Shown here: positions 1-9,429 of the stretch, in pieces
How positions within the stretch are numbered: position 1 is the stretch's first letter
How the letters are laid out: each line of letters starts with the position of its first letter
Assembly: GCA_026708325.1 (NCBI GenBank)
Contig: JAPOVC010000014.1
Span: 124,001-188,000, forward strand
Origin: Anaerolineaceae bacterium
GTDB lineage: Bacteria > Chloroflexota > Anaerolineae > Aggregatilineales > Phototrophicaceae
Direction of reading: 5' to 3'
Length of the DNA stretch: 64,000 nucleotides
Translations under genes and position numbers: made by a program
The notes under the pieces: model-generated
The model's database searches: none
What the model was told of the DNA's origin: nothing
Seen by the model: only the letters and a program-made list of their open reading frames with translations

Positions 1-1
1 G

Positions 2-1222
2 CAACTGACGCGTCGGGCGGCCGAAAACCACGATCTTGCCAGCCTTTTGCAAATCGTCGCGCGGGCGACTGCCTGCACTGTCGTCCTGCACGATGAATCC
101 GGCGCGCTCCTTGCGAGAGTCTCTCCCAACCTGAAACGCCGCTTCCCCGAGAGGGGAGAATCCGAGGATTTCATGCTCAGGACCTTTCAGTCCTGGTTGC
201 AACGGGAAGCCCCGGTCAGTGAAGGCAACATCGTTGCCAGCCCTCTGGGGTTCACGACGGTCCTGCTGGTGGAAAAACGCGTGGCAGGTTGGCTCTCCCT
301 TCTCGCAAAGGGCGGCACCCTTGAGGAGTTTCCGCGCCTGGTGCTCGGTCATGGTGCGGACGTCTGCTCAATAGAGCTGGCTCGCAACCGCGCCATCGCC
401 GTGGCGGTGGAACAGACCCGCGGTGACTGGGTGCAAATGTGGCTGAGTGGCGTTCAGGCGGATGATGACATGATGGCGTCGCGCGCGCGCCAGGCGGGAT
501 TCGACACGGACAGCCCCTGCATGGTTTCCGTGTTCCGCATCCCGGGCGGGGCCGGCAACGAATCGCTGGAATTGCTCTCCAGTCTGATTCGCGACGACAT
601 GCATCGGCGTCAACTGGACGGGGCAGTCGGGCAATATGTCGACATGATCGTCGCGCTCTATTCCATGAGCAATGGCGCGCGCCCCTCGCGAATCCGCGAC
701 ATCATAGGCGATCAGCAGGTCCTGCTGGCGACCAGGATGAAAACCGGTCACGTGGACGTTGGTATTAGCCGTCCGGGGTCTGGCCTGGCGGCCATGAGAG
801 AAGCCTGGCGTGAAGCGCGCGATGCCCTGGGCATCGCCAATGAGTTGGGCGACACCAATCAGGTGACCTACTACGGGGACCTGAAACTGTACCAGTTGTT
901 GCTGGCGCTCAAGGAACACAACCTGGAGGAACTGGAACAATTTCACAATGCCACCCTGGCGACCTTGCTGGAACACGATGGCCGGCGTCAGGGAGAGTAC
1001 ATTCGAACACTCAATGGCTTCTTTCAGGCCAATGGCAATCTGGCCCGGGCCGCCAAGGAACTGGACGTGCATCGCAACACGCTCGTGTACCGGCTGGAAC
1101 GCATCAGGAAGCTGACCAATCTCAACCTGGATGATGCCGAGAACCGTCTGATCCTGCACCTGGCGCTCAAGATCCAGCGAGTGTTGGCGACTGTTCCCGG
1201 CGTGCAACATTCAATACGTTGA
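2..1222 (+). CDS. PucR-family transcriptional regulator, 5'-truncated by the window edge
   Basis: The reading frame is open from base 2 to the stop at 1222 with no stop upstream, so the start lies outside the window and the visible 406 codons are the C-terminal part. The last about 65 residues form the PucR C-terminal helix-turn-helix, with the typical pattern of a Leu/Phe-rich helix, GNLARAAKELDVHRNT and LVYRLERI. The middle resembles the GGDEF-like/CdaR region of this family. PucR and CdaR regulators usually control nitrogen, purine or sugar-acid catabolism, but nothing here identifies the effector. A TTG at 47 could be read as a start, but the family length (about 500-550 residues, as in the second copy at 6504-8150) argues for truncation. 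Confidence 0.85.
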   Translation, partial: QLTRRAAENHDLASLLQIVARATACTVVLHDESGALLARVSPNLKRRFPERGESEDFMLRTFQSWLQREAPVSEGNIVASPLGFTTVLLVEKRVAGWLSLLAKGGTLEEFPRLVLGHGADVCSIELARNRAIAVAVEQTRGDWVQMWLSGVQADDDMMASRARQAGFDTDSPCMVSVFRIPGGAGNESLELLSSLIRDDMHRRQLDGAVGQYVDMIVALYSMSNGARPSRIRDIIGDQQVLLATRMKTGHVDVGISRPGSGLAAMREAWREARDALGIANELGDTNQVTYYGDLKLYQLLLALKEHNLEELEQFHNATLATLLEHDGRRQGEYIRTLNGFFQANGNLARAAKELDVHRNTLVYRLERIRKLTNLNLDDAENRLILHLALKIQRVLATVPGVQHSIR

Positions 1223-1234
1223 ACGCCTGACGAC

Positions 1235-1456
1235 TCAGGACGGGGCCTGTTCCTCTTCAAAGATGATGCGGCGCGGCTCGACAGGCATGACAACGGCCAT
1301 GACCAGATAGATGAGCACGCCAGGCCCGCCGGCCAGCGCCAGGAAAAGGAAGAGCAGGCGCGTAATCGTGGCATCAACGCCCAGGAAATCCGCCAGACCG
1401 CCGCAGACTCCGGCCAACTGACGATCCCTGAGCGAGCGATAAAGTTTGCGTTTCAA
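1235..1456 (-). CDS. PspC-domain small membrane protein
   Basis: A 73-residue protein with the PspC domain signature: basic N-terminus, RQLAGVCGGLADFLGVD at about residues 12-28, then one strongly hydrophobic membrane segment at about 34-57. PspC proteins are inner-membrane partners of envelope-stress systems, but small stand-alone copies are common and mostly uncharacterised. No pspA or pspB is nearby. The start is a TTG at 1456 preceded by GGAGGG eight bases upstream; no ATG in this frame fits better. It converges on the PucR-type gene ending at 1222 and lies downstream of gltB on the same strand, with a 90-base gap. Confidence 0.8.
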   Translation of the reverse strand: MKRKLYRSLRDRQLAGVCGGLADFLGVDATITRLLFLFLALAGGPGVLIYLVMAVVMPVEPRRIIFEEEQAPS

Positions 1457-1546
1457 GGGAACTGCCCTCCGTCAACCCACTCAATATCCTGTTACGGACT
1501 GAGGGCAGAAAAGTTGCAAAAACCGCTTTTCTGGCGGACGAAACCC

Positions 1547-4500
1547 TTACTGTTCAGGTTCGTGCAGGAGTGGCGCGATTCGGATGAAGTAGTCCTGCGG
1601 CCGGGACTTCAGATTGTACAGGTGCTGCACGGCATCTGCCTGGCGGTTGTCCTCCAGCGTCTTGATGTAGATGTCGAGCATTTCCTGCACGTCGCTGATG
1701 CCGGTCTCATCCAGCGAATAAATGTCGACAGCGGCGCCTGGCGCAATGCGGCTGCGAATTGCCTCCACTGTCAGATTCATTTCCGGTTGAATGCGTTGAT
1801 AAATCACACCACCGGTCATGCCGGCACAGATCCACGGGCCAGGGTCGCCGAGCACCAGGGCCCGCCCCGAGGTCATGTACTCGAAAGCGTAGCCCTTGAG
1901 ATGCGCACGGGCGCCGATACCGCCCAGGTCATCGCGCAGGGGTTCGCCGACTTCTCCGCCAAAGACGACGTCCGCGCCGCTAAAACGGATACAGGCTCGC
2001 GTATCGGCGCAGCCCTGTACGATGAAAAAGCCGCCCTGTGCGCCGTAGGCGAAGCTCTTCCCCACGGACCCATCCAGCAGTCGGCCGTTGTGATTCAGGC
2101 CCTTGAGAATTGTGACGTTGCCGCCCCGGGCGCATTTTGCTACGCCATCCTGGGCGCCGCCTTCCACCACAATGTTTACGGGCGCGTCAGTGAAAGCGCC
2201 CAGGCCGTTACCGGCAATCGCAGAGTTGCTGAAGCTGAGATGGATGTTTTCCATCTTGTGCGCATTGGGGAACCCACGCTTTAGCGCGCCGCACAAATGC
2301 GTGCCCAGGGCGCGGTCACTGGCCATCACACCTTCGTCGTCGTAGGTCATTTCGATGAAGCCCAGGGCGGCGTTTTCTGCCAGTTCCTGGGTGATTTGTT
2401 TGCTCAGGGTGTTGCGCGGTCGGGTGATCAGGCGTCCGACGCCCTTCTGAATCCGGGTCTTCTTGACTGCGGGCACGGGTTCCATGAGCACGTCCAGATC
2501 AAGACGGTCCTGCAGGGCCGTTTGCGTCAGCAGGTCGACGCGCCCGACCAGGTCCTGGGTCCTGGTCATGCCCAGACGCGCGGTCCATTTGCGAATATCT
2601 TCTGCCAGCATGTCGAAGACATTGCAGATTCCTGTGACGGCCGCTTCGTAATCGCGAGGTTGAAACGAGGGAAGACCCTGGGCCTTTGCCTCTTCCTTGG
2701 TCTTGATGTGGGTTGTGATTCCGACGTGGCAGGTGCCTTCCTGACACTTGCGACAAATCGTACAGCCCATGGCGACCATGGCGAGGGTCGCAAAACCCAC
2801 GCGGTCCGAGCCCAGGCACATCATCTTGACCACGTCGCGGCCGCTTTTCATACCGCCATCGCACCACAATTCCACGCGATCGCGCAGGCCGCTTTCGATC
2901 AATGCCCGGTGCGTAAGCCACAGGCCGATCTCCACCGGCAAACCGACGTAACGCAGGGCGTGGGCGCGGGCCGCGCCCGTGCCACCCTCGTAGCCGGTCA
3001 GCGCGATGATGTCCGCCCCGGCCTTCGCAATGCCTACCGCAATGATGCCAACGCCTGGGACCACCGGAATCTTTACTGATATGCGGGAGTTGGTGTTGGC
3101 AGTCTTGAGTTCGTCGATGAGCTGGGCGAGGTCTTCAATGGAATAAAGGTCGTGGTTGTTGCTGGGAGAAATAAGACCAACGCCGGGAACAGTCTGGCGA
3201 GCGGCGGCGACCTGCTCGGTCACCTTGAAGCCGGGCAAATGACCGCCTTCTCCCGGCTTTGCGCCCTGTCCAATCTTGATTTCGATCAGGCCGGTTGAAT
3301 TCAGGAAGGCCACATTGACGCCGAAACGGGCCGATGCTACCTGCTGCCCGCGATTGTGCGGGTAGAGGCCCATCAACTCGGGCAATTCGCCACCCTCACC
3401 ATTGACGCAGAGGATATCCAGCCGTTTGGCGGCTTCGGCGTAGGCCCGGTAGGCCAGTTCGCCCTGGGAGCCGAATGACATGGCGGTGATCAAAACCGGC
3501 ATGGAATGGCGCCGACCCTTGCCGGAAACTGTCGTATCGACTTCCTGCGGATCGACCGGATCGCTGCTTTCCTTCAGGCCCAGCGAGTGCCGCACGGCAA
3601 TCGGTATGGTGTCCTCGAGATTGAGCAGAACATCCGTGTATTCTTCAAGGGAAAGTTCACCGTGGGCGACGGACTCTGCCTTTTTCCACATCTTGGGGTA
3701 GAAACGGTCGGCGTTGGCCAGCCTCGCTCGGGTGTCCCCACGCAGGTCGCTGGCCCTGGCCTCGGCGTCCTGCTGAATGGCTGCCCAGGTCAGGCCGCGC
3801 TCCGCCGAGCCAAAATAATTGGGTGTGCCGAAGAGATCGGCCACGCTGTCCGTAAGGCCCACGGAACTGAAGGAATGACCGTAGCCGCGCAATTCATGGC
3901 AGCCGATGGTCGACGTAACCTTTTGCAGGCCGGCGGTCAAAATGCGAACGGTGGCGTTGAGAGAACGCAGTTGTTCTTCAGGACCCAGGGGTTTCCGCGA
4001 GGGACGCGGCGCTTTTTTGAGAGCGACGGCGTAAATGGCATAGGGAGCGATGGCATTGGCGCCCAGGCTGATGCACAGGGCCAGATCGTGAAGACAACGC
4101 AGGGCGCCCGAGCGCAAAATAATCCCGGTGCGGCGGCGCAAGTTGGGCGTATCCAGCGCTTCACGCAGCGCCTTGTCGACTGCGGAAGTCGCCAGCGCGG
4201 GATCCAGCCAAAGTCCGTCACCGGCCAGCGATTCCTCGTCATCCAGCAAGAGGCAACGCGTACCGGAACGGACCGCGTCAATGGCAGCACCCTGCAGCCG
4301 CTTCAGGGCGTCTTCCACACTTTCGCCGGCCTCTGTGACCAGGGGCAGGCGCACAAAGGCCTCGCCGTAGTATTCGCAGATGTCTTCCAGCAGACAGGTC
4401 CCCTGTGCGCTGGCTACTTCCCGCATGACTTCGGCGGGCGCAAGGCCTGGGTGACTGCCGACGAGCATGGGCGTTTCCAGCTCGAGCAGGCGGTTCTCTT

Positions 4501-6319
4501 CGGTGGCAACCTGACCGATGTTGGGCCGCGCGCCTAGCAGAACCCGCGTTGAGAACTGCGAGCGCTCCCGTTCGCGGTCGATCGACGGGTTGGTGACGAC
4601 GGCCACCGTCTCCTTGAAAAAGTCCGTCATGTTTGACCGCGTGCGAGACATGGCGGCCAGAGGCCCGTCCCATCCCAGGGAGCCGATTTGCTCCTTCTCG
4701 TTGTCGACCATGCTGTCGACAAGGCTGGTGTGGTAGCGTTCCCATCCCATGGCCGCCAACACCTTCAGATTGACAGGCGTGGCCCCTTCCATCCAGGGCA
4801 ACAATTCCCCGGCCGCCACCTTGCGTTCCAGCGTTTGCACCTGAATGGCCGTACCCGCGGCTCCGGCGGGATTGATGCCGGTCGGCTCCACGACGGCAGT
4901 GACGGGACCCTGAGGCTCCCCGGGGAGGGGCTGGTCGCCATTGGCCCCCGTGATACGCTTCCCGTTTTCGGAGAGGCCGTTCTGTCCCTTTTGACCATTG
5001 CTGTTCAAAAGGGACGGAATTCCGCCCGACATCCAGGAAAAGTGAATCCCCCGCGAACGAAAACGCTGCAATACGTGCCGCTGTATGGCGGGATAATCGA
5101 GGACTTCGATGCCCCGGCCCTGTTCGATGCGCAGCGCGATCTTCTCGCCAGGCGCCAGGGGTCGCGGATCCGACGACATCATGTCCAGTGGATAAACACC
5201 TCGCTCCGAGCTGACGAAGTATTCCTTTTCGGTATCGCCGAACCAGAGCGGTCGCAGGCCGAGGGCATCCACACTGAAAACGGCCATCTCGCCCAGGCGC
5301 GCGACAACTGCCGAGGGCCCCTGGGCAAAGGGGCCGAAGCTGTTGCGCATCTGCTGGTACATGCTGCGGATTTCAGGGGAATTGCGAATCAGGTCATGTT
5401 CAAAGGGCGGAAATACCAGTTCCATGGCCTCGATAAGGTCCAGGCCGAAATCATGGCAAAGCGCCGAGATGGCGCGGTCGACGTCCTGCGAGTCGGAATT
5501 CGCGCTGTTCAACTCGATGCCGAGCATGGCAGCTTCCATGCGGAAGCGTGAAATCGTATTGAATTCGCCGTTGTGTCCCAGCAGGTCAAAGGGCTGGGCA
5601 CGTTCGAAGACCGGGTTGGTGTTGGTGCTGTATCGGGCGTGCCCCAGGGTGACCGTCGAGGCGTAGTCGGGATCGCGCAGTTCGGGATAGTAGCGGCGCA
5701 GAATTTCAACCGTGCCCTGCATCTTGTAGACAACGCTGTGCGAGGAAAATGACGGAAAATGGATATCCAGTTCGCTCTCAAGACGAGTCTTCAGACCAAA
5801 GAGCGTCGCTTCTAGATCGTTCCTGGCTACCGTGCCGTTGACGCCTGCGATTTGCCAGAAAATCGGCGCGCTCTTCTCGGCATTGCGACCGAGGACGTTG
5901 GAGTCGACTTGTCCCGGCATGTCAAGCAGGGTTTCCAGACCGGCAGCCGTGATCTCCATGATGATTTTCTCGACGAGCTGCTCGGCCCGGCTCAGCGTGG
6001 TGGTGGGAATGAAAACGTGCGCCACCCAGAAGCGGGAACTGGAGGCCAGGGAGGAGCGCAATCCAACCTTGGCCAACTTGCGGGTCCAGAGTTGACGGGG
6101 GATATCGGTGAGAATCCCGACGCCGTCCCCTTCGCCGTCGATGTAACCGGTGCGATGACCCATGCGCGCCAGCGCCTCAATCGTGCGCTTCACGTTGCCA
6201 TGCGTGGCCTCGGCGCCCTTGCGGACGGCGCAGATCAACGCACAGGCATCGCGTTCGTCACGGTCGAGGGGATGCAATTTACCGGAAAATTCCACCTGGG
6301 ATTGCCGTCTGCTATTCAT
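1547..6319 (-). CDS. gltB: Glutamate synthase large subunit (GltB-type)
   Basis: About 1590 residues, the full length of GltB. In order there is an N-terminal Ntn glutamine amidotransferase domain, a central domain, an FMN-binding synthase domain (about residues 830-1170), an Fe-S cysteine cluster (GCTICRKCQEGTC at about 1184) and the C-terminal GXGXG beta-helix (about 1370-1525). It makes two glutamates from glutamine and 2-oxoglutarate. The expected nucleophile is Cys26 in DACALICAV, so a short propeptide must be removed; CALI replaces the usual CGVG. The ATG at 6319 is preferred because AGGTGG lies eight bases upstream; a TTG 14 codons earlier has no good site. A Gly/Asn/Pro-rich linker follows the amidotransferase part. 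No gltD is in the window. The PucR-type gene lies directly upstream on the same strand. Confidence 0.93.
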   Translation of the reverse strand: MNSRRQSQVEFSGKLHPLDRDERDACALICAVRKGAEATHGNVKRTIEALARMGHRTGYIDGEGDGVGILTDIPRQLWTRKLAKVGLRSSLASSSRFWVAHVFIPTTTLSRAEQLVEKIIMEITAAGLETLLDMPGQVDSNVLGRNAEKSAPIFWQIAGVNGTVARNDLEATLFGLKTRLESELDIHFPSFSSHSVVYKMQGTVEILRRYYPELRDPDYASTVTLGHARYSTNTNPVFERAQPFDLLGHNGEFNTISRFRMEAAMLGIELNSANSDSQDVDRAISALCHDFGLDLIEAMELVFPPFEHDLIRNSPEIRSMYQQMRNSFGPFAQGPSAVVARLGEMAVFSVDALGLRPLWFGDTEKEYFVSSERGVYPLDMMSSDPRPLAPGEKIALRIEQGRGIEVLDYPAIQRHVLQRFRSRGIHFSWMSGGIPSLLNSNGQKGQNGLSENGKRITGANGDQPLPGEPQGPVTAVVEPTGINPAGAAGTAIQVQTLERKVAAGELLPWMEGATPVNLKVLAAMGWERYHTSLVDSMVDNEKEQIGSLGWDGPLAAMSRTRSNMTDFFKETVAVVTNPSIDRERERSQFSTRVLLGARPNIGQVATEENRLLELETPMLVGSHPGLAPAEVMREVASAQGTCLLEDICEYYGEAFVRLPLVTEAGESVEDALKRLQGAAIDAVRSGTRCLLLDDEESLAGDGLWLDPALATSAVDKALREALDTPNLRRRTGIILRSGALRCLHDLALCISLGANAIAPYAIYAVALKKAPRPSRKPLGPEEQLRSLNATVRILTAGLQKVTSTIGCHELRGYGHSFSSVGLTDSVADLFGTPNYFGSAERGLTWAAIQQDAEARASDLRGDTRARLANADRFYPKMWKKAESVAHGELSLEEYTDVLLNLEDTIPIAVRHSLGLKESSDPVDPQEVDTTVSGKGRRHSMPVLITAMSFGSQGELAYRAYAEAAKRLDILCVNGEGGELPELMGLYPHNRGQQVASARFGVNVAFLNSTGLIEIKIGQGAKPGEGGHLPGFKVTEQVAAARQTVPGVGLISPSNNHDLYSIEDLAQLIDELKTANTNSRISVKIPVVPGVGIIAVGIAKAGADIIALTGYEGGTGAARAHALRYVGLPVEIGLWLTHRALIESGLRDRVELWCDGGMKSGRDVVKMMCLGSDRVGFATLAMVAMGCTICRKCQEGTCHVGITTHIKTKEEAKAQGLPSFQPRDYEAAVTGICNVFDMLAEDIRKWTARLGMTRTQDLVGRVDLLTQTALQDRLDLDVLMEPVPAVKKTRIQKGVGRLITRPRNTLSKQITQELAENAALGFIEMTYDDEGVMASDRALGTHLCGALKRGFPNAHKMENIHLSFSNSAIAGNGLGAFTDAPVNIVVEGGAQDGVAKCARGGNVTILKGLNHNGRLLDGSVGKSFAYGAQGGFFIVQGCADTRACIRFSGADVVFGGEVGEPLRDDLGGIGARAHLKGYAFEYMTSGRALVLGDPGPWICAGMTGGVIYQRIQPEMNLTVEAIRSRIAPGAAVDIYSLDETGISDVQEMLDIYIKTLEDNRQADAVQHLYNLKSRPQDYFIRIAPLLHEPEQ

Positions 6320-6417
6320 GGTTGGCGCCACCTGACTGCCCTGGGGTGCACGGCATAGCAAAAAGCACGCGGCCAGCAGTGCCTGCCCGCTTTGACAGGT
6401 TCATCCGCATGCTCGTA

Positions 6418-6432
6418 GTGTACCACGTACAC
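6418..6432. promoter_or_regulatory. Palindrome in the gltB upstream region, possible operator
   Basis: GTGTAC and GTACAC arms flank a 3-base spacer, a perfect 15-base dyad about 100 bases before the gltB start. It lies in the 184-base gap between the PucR-type gene and gltB. A weak promoter candidate (TTGCAC, 16 bases, TAAACT on the minus strand) lies just upstream of it in the direction of gltB. The neighbouring regulator is the obvious candidate binder, but that is inference. Confidence 0.35.
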
Positions 6433-6503
6433 GCTCACAAGCACAGTTTAACGCAAAGTGGCAAAAGTGCAAATTTTCACAGAAATATTGTCGGGAACAT
6501 GGG

Positions 6504-8150
6504 TCAGGAGAGCGAAAGCAGACGTCGAATGGTCAACGCGAAGTGCAGGGCCAGCCGGGTTTCCGGTCGTTTCATGTCGATGCCGGCGATTTCCTCAATG
6601 CGATTCATACGATAAAGCAGGGTGTTGCGGTGCACGATCAGCGTCTCGGCAGTCTGGCTCAGGTTGCCATTGCAATGAAAAAAGGCTTCCAGAGTCTTGA
6701 CGAGGTCGGCATGCTGCCGGTGATCGTACTCCCTCAGGGGGCCCAGATTGCGATCGCAAAACTCCACCAGCCGGTCTCTGTCGGACAGGCTGAGGATCAA
6801 CTGGAAGACGCCAAGGTCACCAATGTAAAGGGGAATGTCGGTTTGCAGGCGTTGTGCCAGATCCAGCGCCTGGCGCGCATCGCGATAGCTGTTGCGCCAG
6901 GAACTGACTTCCCGCACCATCTGACCCAGACCCGTGGCGATACGGCTGCCGCTGTATTGCCGGCGCGCCTGGTTGCAACAGTTCTGGGCCAGGGTCAGAC
7001 CGGAATCCACGGGGTTGTTGCCATCGGGTGCGAAAAAGACCAGCACTTCCTGTTCCCTTTCCCGATGCCAGACCAGCGCGTCGAATCGATGGCGTGAGAC
7101 AACCCACCTGACCAGGGTTTCGAGACGTCTCAGCGAAGGCGTTTGCTCCCCCAGCCAGTTGAGCACCAGGGCAGTGTGCGGGACCCCCATGTCGTGATTG
7201 AAGCGCACGCCCTGTCCGATGGCTTCCTGTTGACTCACATCGCCGGACAGCAATCGGTCCAGAAATGTGCCGCGCAGGCGTTTCTCGGTATCACTGACGG
7301 CCTTGGCCTTCGCCATTTCCAGGGCACAGGCGGCGGCGCCATGTTCCGTCACCAGGGTGTCGATGTCATCGAGCTCTGTGTCCGGACCGATGATGGAAAG
7401 GTAGCCCCGGCCGATTTCGCCGGCAATGACCGGTGAGATCAACCTGGCCAACCCGGGCCTCGGAATTGATTGCATCAGAACTGCCGGATCTGTATCTGCG
7501 ATTCGATAGCGGTCCTGAAACTCCGCCGGAACGTTGTCGTGGCGGGCGAGGAACTGTTCGATTTCCTCCCAGGAATCGTGCAACAGTGGCTGCAGCGAGC
7601 GGTTCAACACGCTCAGGTTTTTGTCCTGCAATATCACAGTCTTGTCCGTGAGCTGTGACATGGCGTCGGTCATTTTTTGAAGGCCGCCATTGCTTGAGGA
7701 AATGCCCGTCAATTGTCGATAGACCTGCGCGCCCCGTTGCTCAAGTTGTCCCTTGTGGTCCACAAGCAGGCGGACAATTGCCTGCTCGACCATGCGCACA
7801 CTGCTGTTTTCGGGGAGAACCAGCAAGGGGATGCGTCGATTGTTCGCCTCAGCCATGACGGCCGGTGAAGGAGGATCGCTAAAAACAATGGCGGACGCCT
7901 GAATGGTGGAAGCGTGCCTCAGGGCCTCAATCTCGCCGGTGACAGCGCCCTGGCCCCGGGGATGGCTGGCAACCAGCAGAAGTTCACCAGGATAAGGCAT
8001 CCTCGTTGCAGGCGTGTATTCGGGATAGATAACACTGACCCAGGTCACCGCGCGGCCCAGCAGGGCATTGCCTGCCACGACGTGCGTACCGAGGGGCAAC
8101 GCCTGCTTGCGCACGTCCTCTATACTTGTGCGTTCGATTTGCCTGACCAT
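6504..8150 (-). CDS. PucR-family transcriptional regulator
   Basis: 548 residues, a complete PucR-type protein. The N-terminal PucR ligand domain (about residues 8-125) includes GELLLVASHPRGQG and IPLLVLPENSSV. A central CdaR/GGDEF-like region follows, and then the C-terminal helix-turn-helix (about 485-545) with NGNLSQTAETLIVHRNT and LLYRMNRIEEI. The start ATG at 8150 has AGGA a few bases upstream. It is transcribed toward gltB and divergently from pfkA, so it may regulate nitrogen assimilation or itself; the sequence does not show this. It is a paralogue of the truncated regulator at the left edge, and the two bracket pspC and gltB. Confidence 0.9.
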   Translation of the reverse strand: MVRQIERTSIEDVRKQALPLGTHVVAGNALLGRAVTWVSVIYPEYTPATRMPYPGELLLVASHPRGQGAVTGEIEALRHASTIQASAIVFSDPPSPAVMAEANNRRIPLLVLPENSSVRMVEQAIVRLLVDHKGQLEQRGAQVYRQLTGISSSNGGLQKMTDAMSQLTDKTVILQDKNLSVLNRSLQPLLHDSWEEIEQFLARHDNVPAEFQDRYRIADTDPAVLMQSIPRPGLARLISPVIAGEIGRGYLSIIGPDTELDDIDTLVTEHGAAACALEMAKAKAVSDTEKRLRGTFLDRLLSGDVSQQEAIGQGVRFNHDMGVPHTALVLNWLGEQTPSLRRLETLVRWVVSRHRFDALVWHREREQEVLVFFAPDGNNPVDSGLTLAQNCCNQARRQYSGSRIATGLGQMVREVSSWRNSYRDARQALDLAQRLQTDIPLYIGDLGVFQLILSLSDRDRLVEFCDRNLGPLREYDHRQHADLVKTLEAFFHCNGNLSQTAETLIVHRNTLLYRMNRIEEIAGIDMKRPETRLALHFALTIRRLLSLS

Positions 8151-8202
8151 CCGGATCCTGAAATGCCAGCGATCAACAATATCGGGTCAAACCAGTGCAG
8201 TA

Positions 8203-8231
8203 AGTATACTGGTTGTCGGGCAACTTGCACA
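8203..8231 (-). promoter_or_regulatory. Candidate promoter of the PucR-type gene
   Basis: On the minus strand, TGTGCA (8231-8226) and TATACT (8208-8203) are 17 bases apart, about 50 bases before the ATG at 8150. The -10 box matches the TATACT used elsewhere in this window; the -35 is only a 4/6 match. Confidence 0.4.
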
Positions 8232-8346
8232 GTAAAGGGACATGGGATGCCTGGCTTTTTCGGATGTCTGTCTGCCTGAAAGTGGTATGCTTGTCGTCAA
8301 CGCTTGCCGTGTTGACCTGTTGCGTGCCCAACAAGGGGGCAGGGAC

Positions 8347-9429
8347 ATGAAAAAGCGCATCGGCATCCTGACAGGTGGCGGGGATGCGCCAGGATTGAAC
8401 GCAGTCATCCGCGCTGTCGTGCTGACCGCGACCCGTTGCTACGACTGGGATGTGTTGGGCATCCGCAATGGATTCGACGGTCTGTATGCCGGCACTCCCG
8501 CGATCCCGCTCGGCGCGGAGGATGTCAGCGACCTGCTGGCGCAGGGCGGTACGATTCTGGGCGCCGCCAACCGCGGCAGTCCCTTTGCCCAGCGGGTGCG
8601 TCAGCCGGATGGCAGCGAAAAAGTGGTCGACGTGTCGCACGAGGCGATCTCCCGGATTGCCGATCGCGAGTTGCATGCCCTGATCGTCGCCGGTGGAGAC
8701 GGCACCATGGCCATTGCGCACCGGCTTGCCTGTCTGGGCGCTCCTATCGTTGGCGTTCCCAAGACGATCGATAACGACATCAGCGAAACGGACGTCACCT
8801 TTGGCTTCAACACGGCCATCCAGACCGCCACGGAGGCGCTGGACAAATTGCGTACCACTGCAGAAAGTCATCACCGCATCATGGTGCTGGAGTTGATGGG
8901 AAGGCACGCGGGCTGGATCGCACTCAAGGCGGGCGTGGCAGGCGGCGCCGATGCCATATTGATCCCCGAAATTCCCTTTCGCATCGACGTGGTAAGCGAG
9001 AAGATTCGCCAGTTACAGGCGGAAGGGCGGCGCTACAGTCTGGTCGTGGTCGCGGAGGGCGCGGCCCCGGTCGGGGGCGACCAAATGTATTACATAGAGG
9101 GACGCAACGGGTCCGAAGGCCGACTGGGCGGCATGGGGCATCGGGTTGGTAACCTGCTGGCCGACAGGATCGAGGCCGAAGTCCGGGTCACAGTGCTGGG
9201 CCATCTGCAGCGGGGTGGGCGACCGTCCCCCCGGGATCGCTGGTTGGCGACACGCTTTGGAACGGCGGCGACGCACCTGGTGGCGAAGCAACGCTGGGGC
9301 CACATGGTGGCCTTGCAGGGCACAGGGATCGTCACGATCCCCTTGTCCCGGGCGCTATGTATGAAACGCGTCGATCCTTGCGGCGACATGGTGCGAATGG
9401 CGCGCGACCTGGGAACAGTGTTCGGTTAA
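8347..9429 (+). CDS. pfkA: 6-phosphofructokinase (ATP-type core with Lys in the PKTIDND motif)
   Basis: 360 residues. It phosphorylates fructose 6-phosphate in glycolysis. GILTGGGDAPGLNAVIRA at residues 6-23 is the nucleotide-binding start, GGDGT at 116-120 carries the Mg-binding Asp and the Gly typical of ATP enzymes, and PKTIDND at 138-144 carries the catalytic Asp. Gly in GGDGT together with Lys in PKTIDND is the mixed group-III pattern, so the phosphoryl donor is probably ATP but is not certain. The ATG at 8347 follows GGGGGCAGGG; an upstream in-frame start at 8242 has no ribosome site. A second paralogue is at 59230-60354. The 3' end overlaps the convergent gene by 4 bases. Confidence 0.93.
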   Translation: MKKRIGILTGGGDAPGLNAVIRAVVLTATRCYDWDVLGIRNGFDGLYAGTPAIPLGAEDVSDLLAQGGTILGAANRGSPFAQRVRQPDGSEKVVDVSHEAISRIADRELHALIVAGGDGTMAIAHRLACLGAPIVGVPKTIDNDISETDVTFGFNTAIQTATEALDKLRTTAESHHRIMVLELMGRHAGWIALKAGVAGGADAILIPEIPFRIDVVSEKIRQLQAEGRRYSLVVVAEGAAPVGGDQMYYIEGRNGSEGRLGGMGHRVGNLLADRIEAEVRVTVLGHLQRGGRPSPRDRWLATRFGTAATHLVAKQRWGHMVALQGTGIVTIPLSRALCMKRVDPCGDMVRMARDLGTVFG

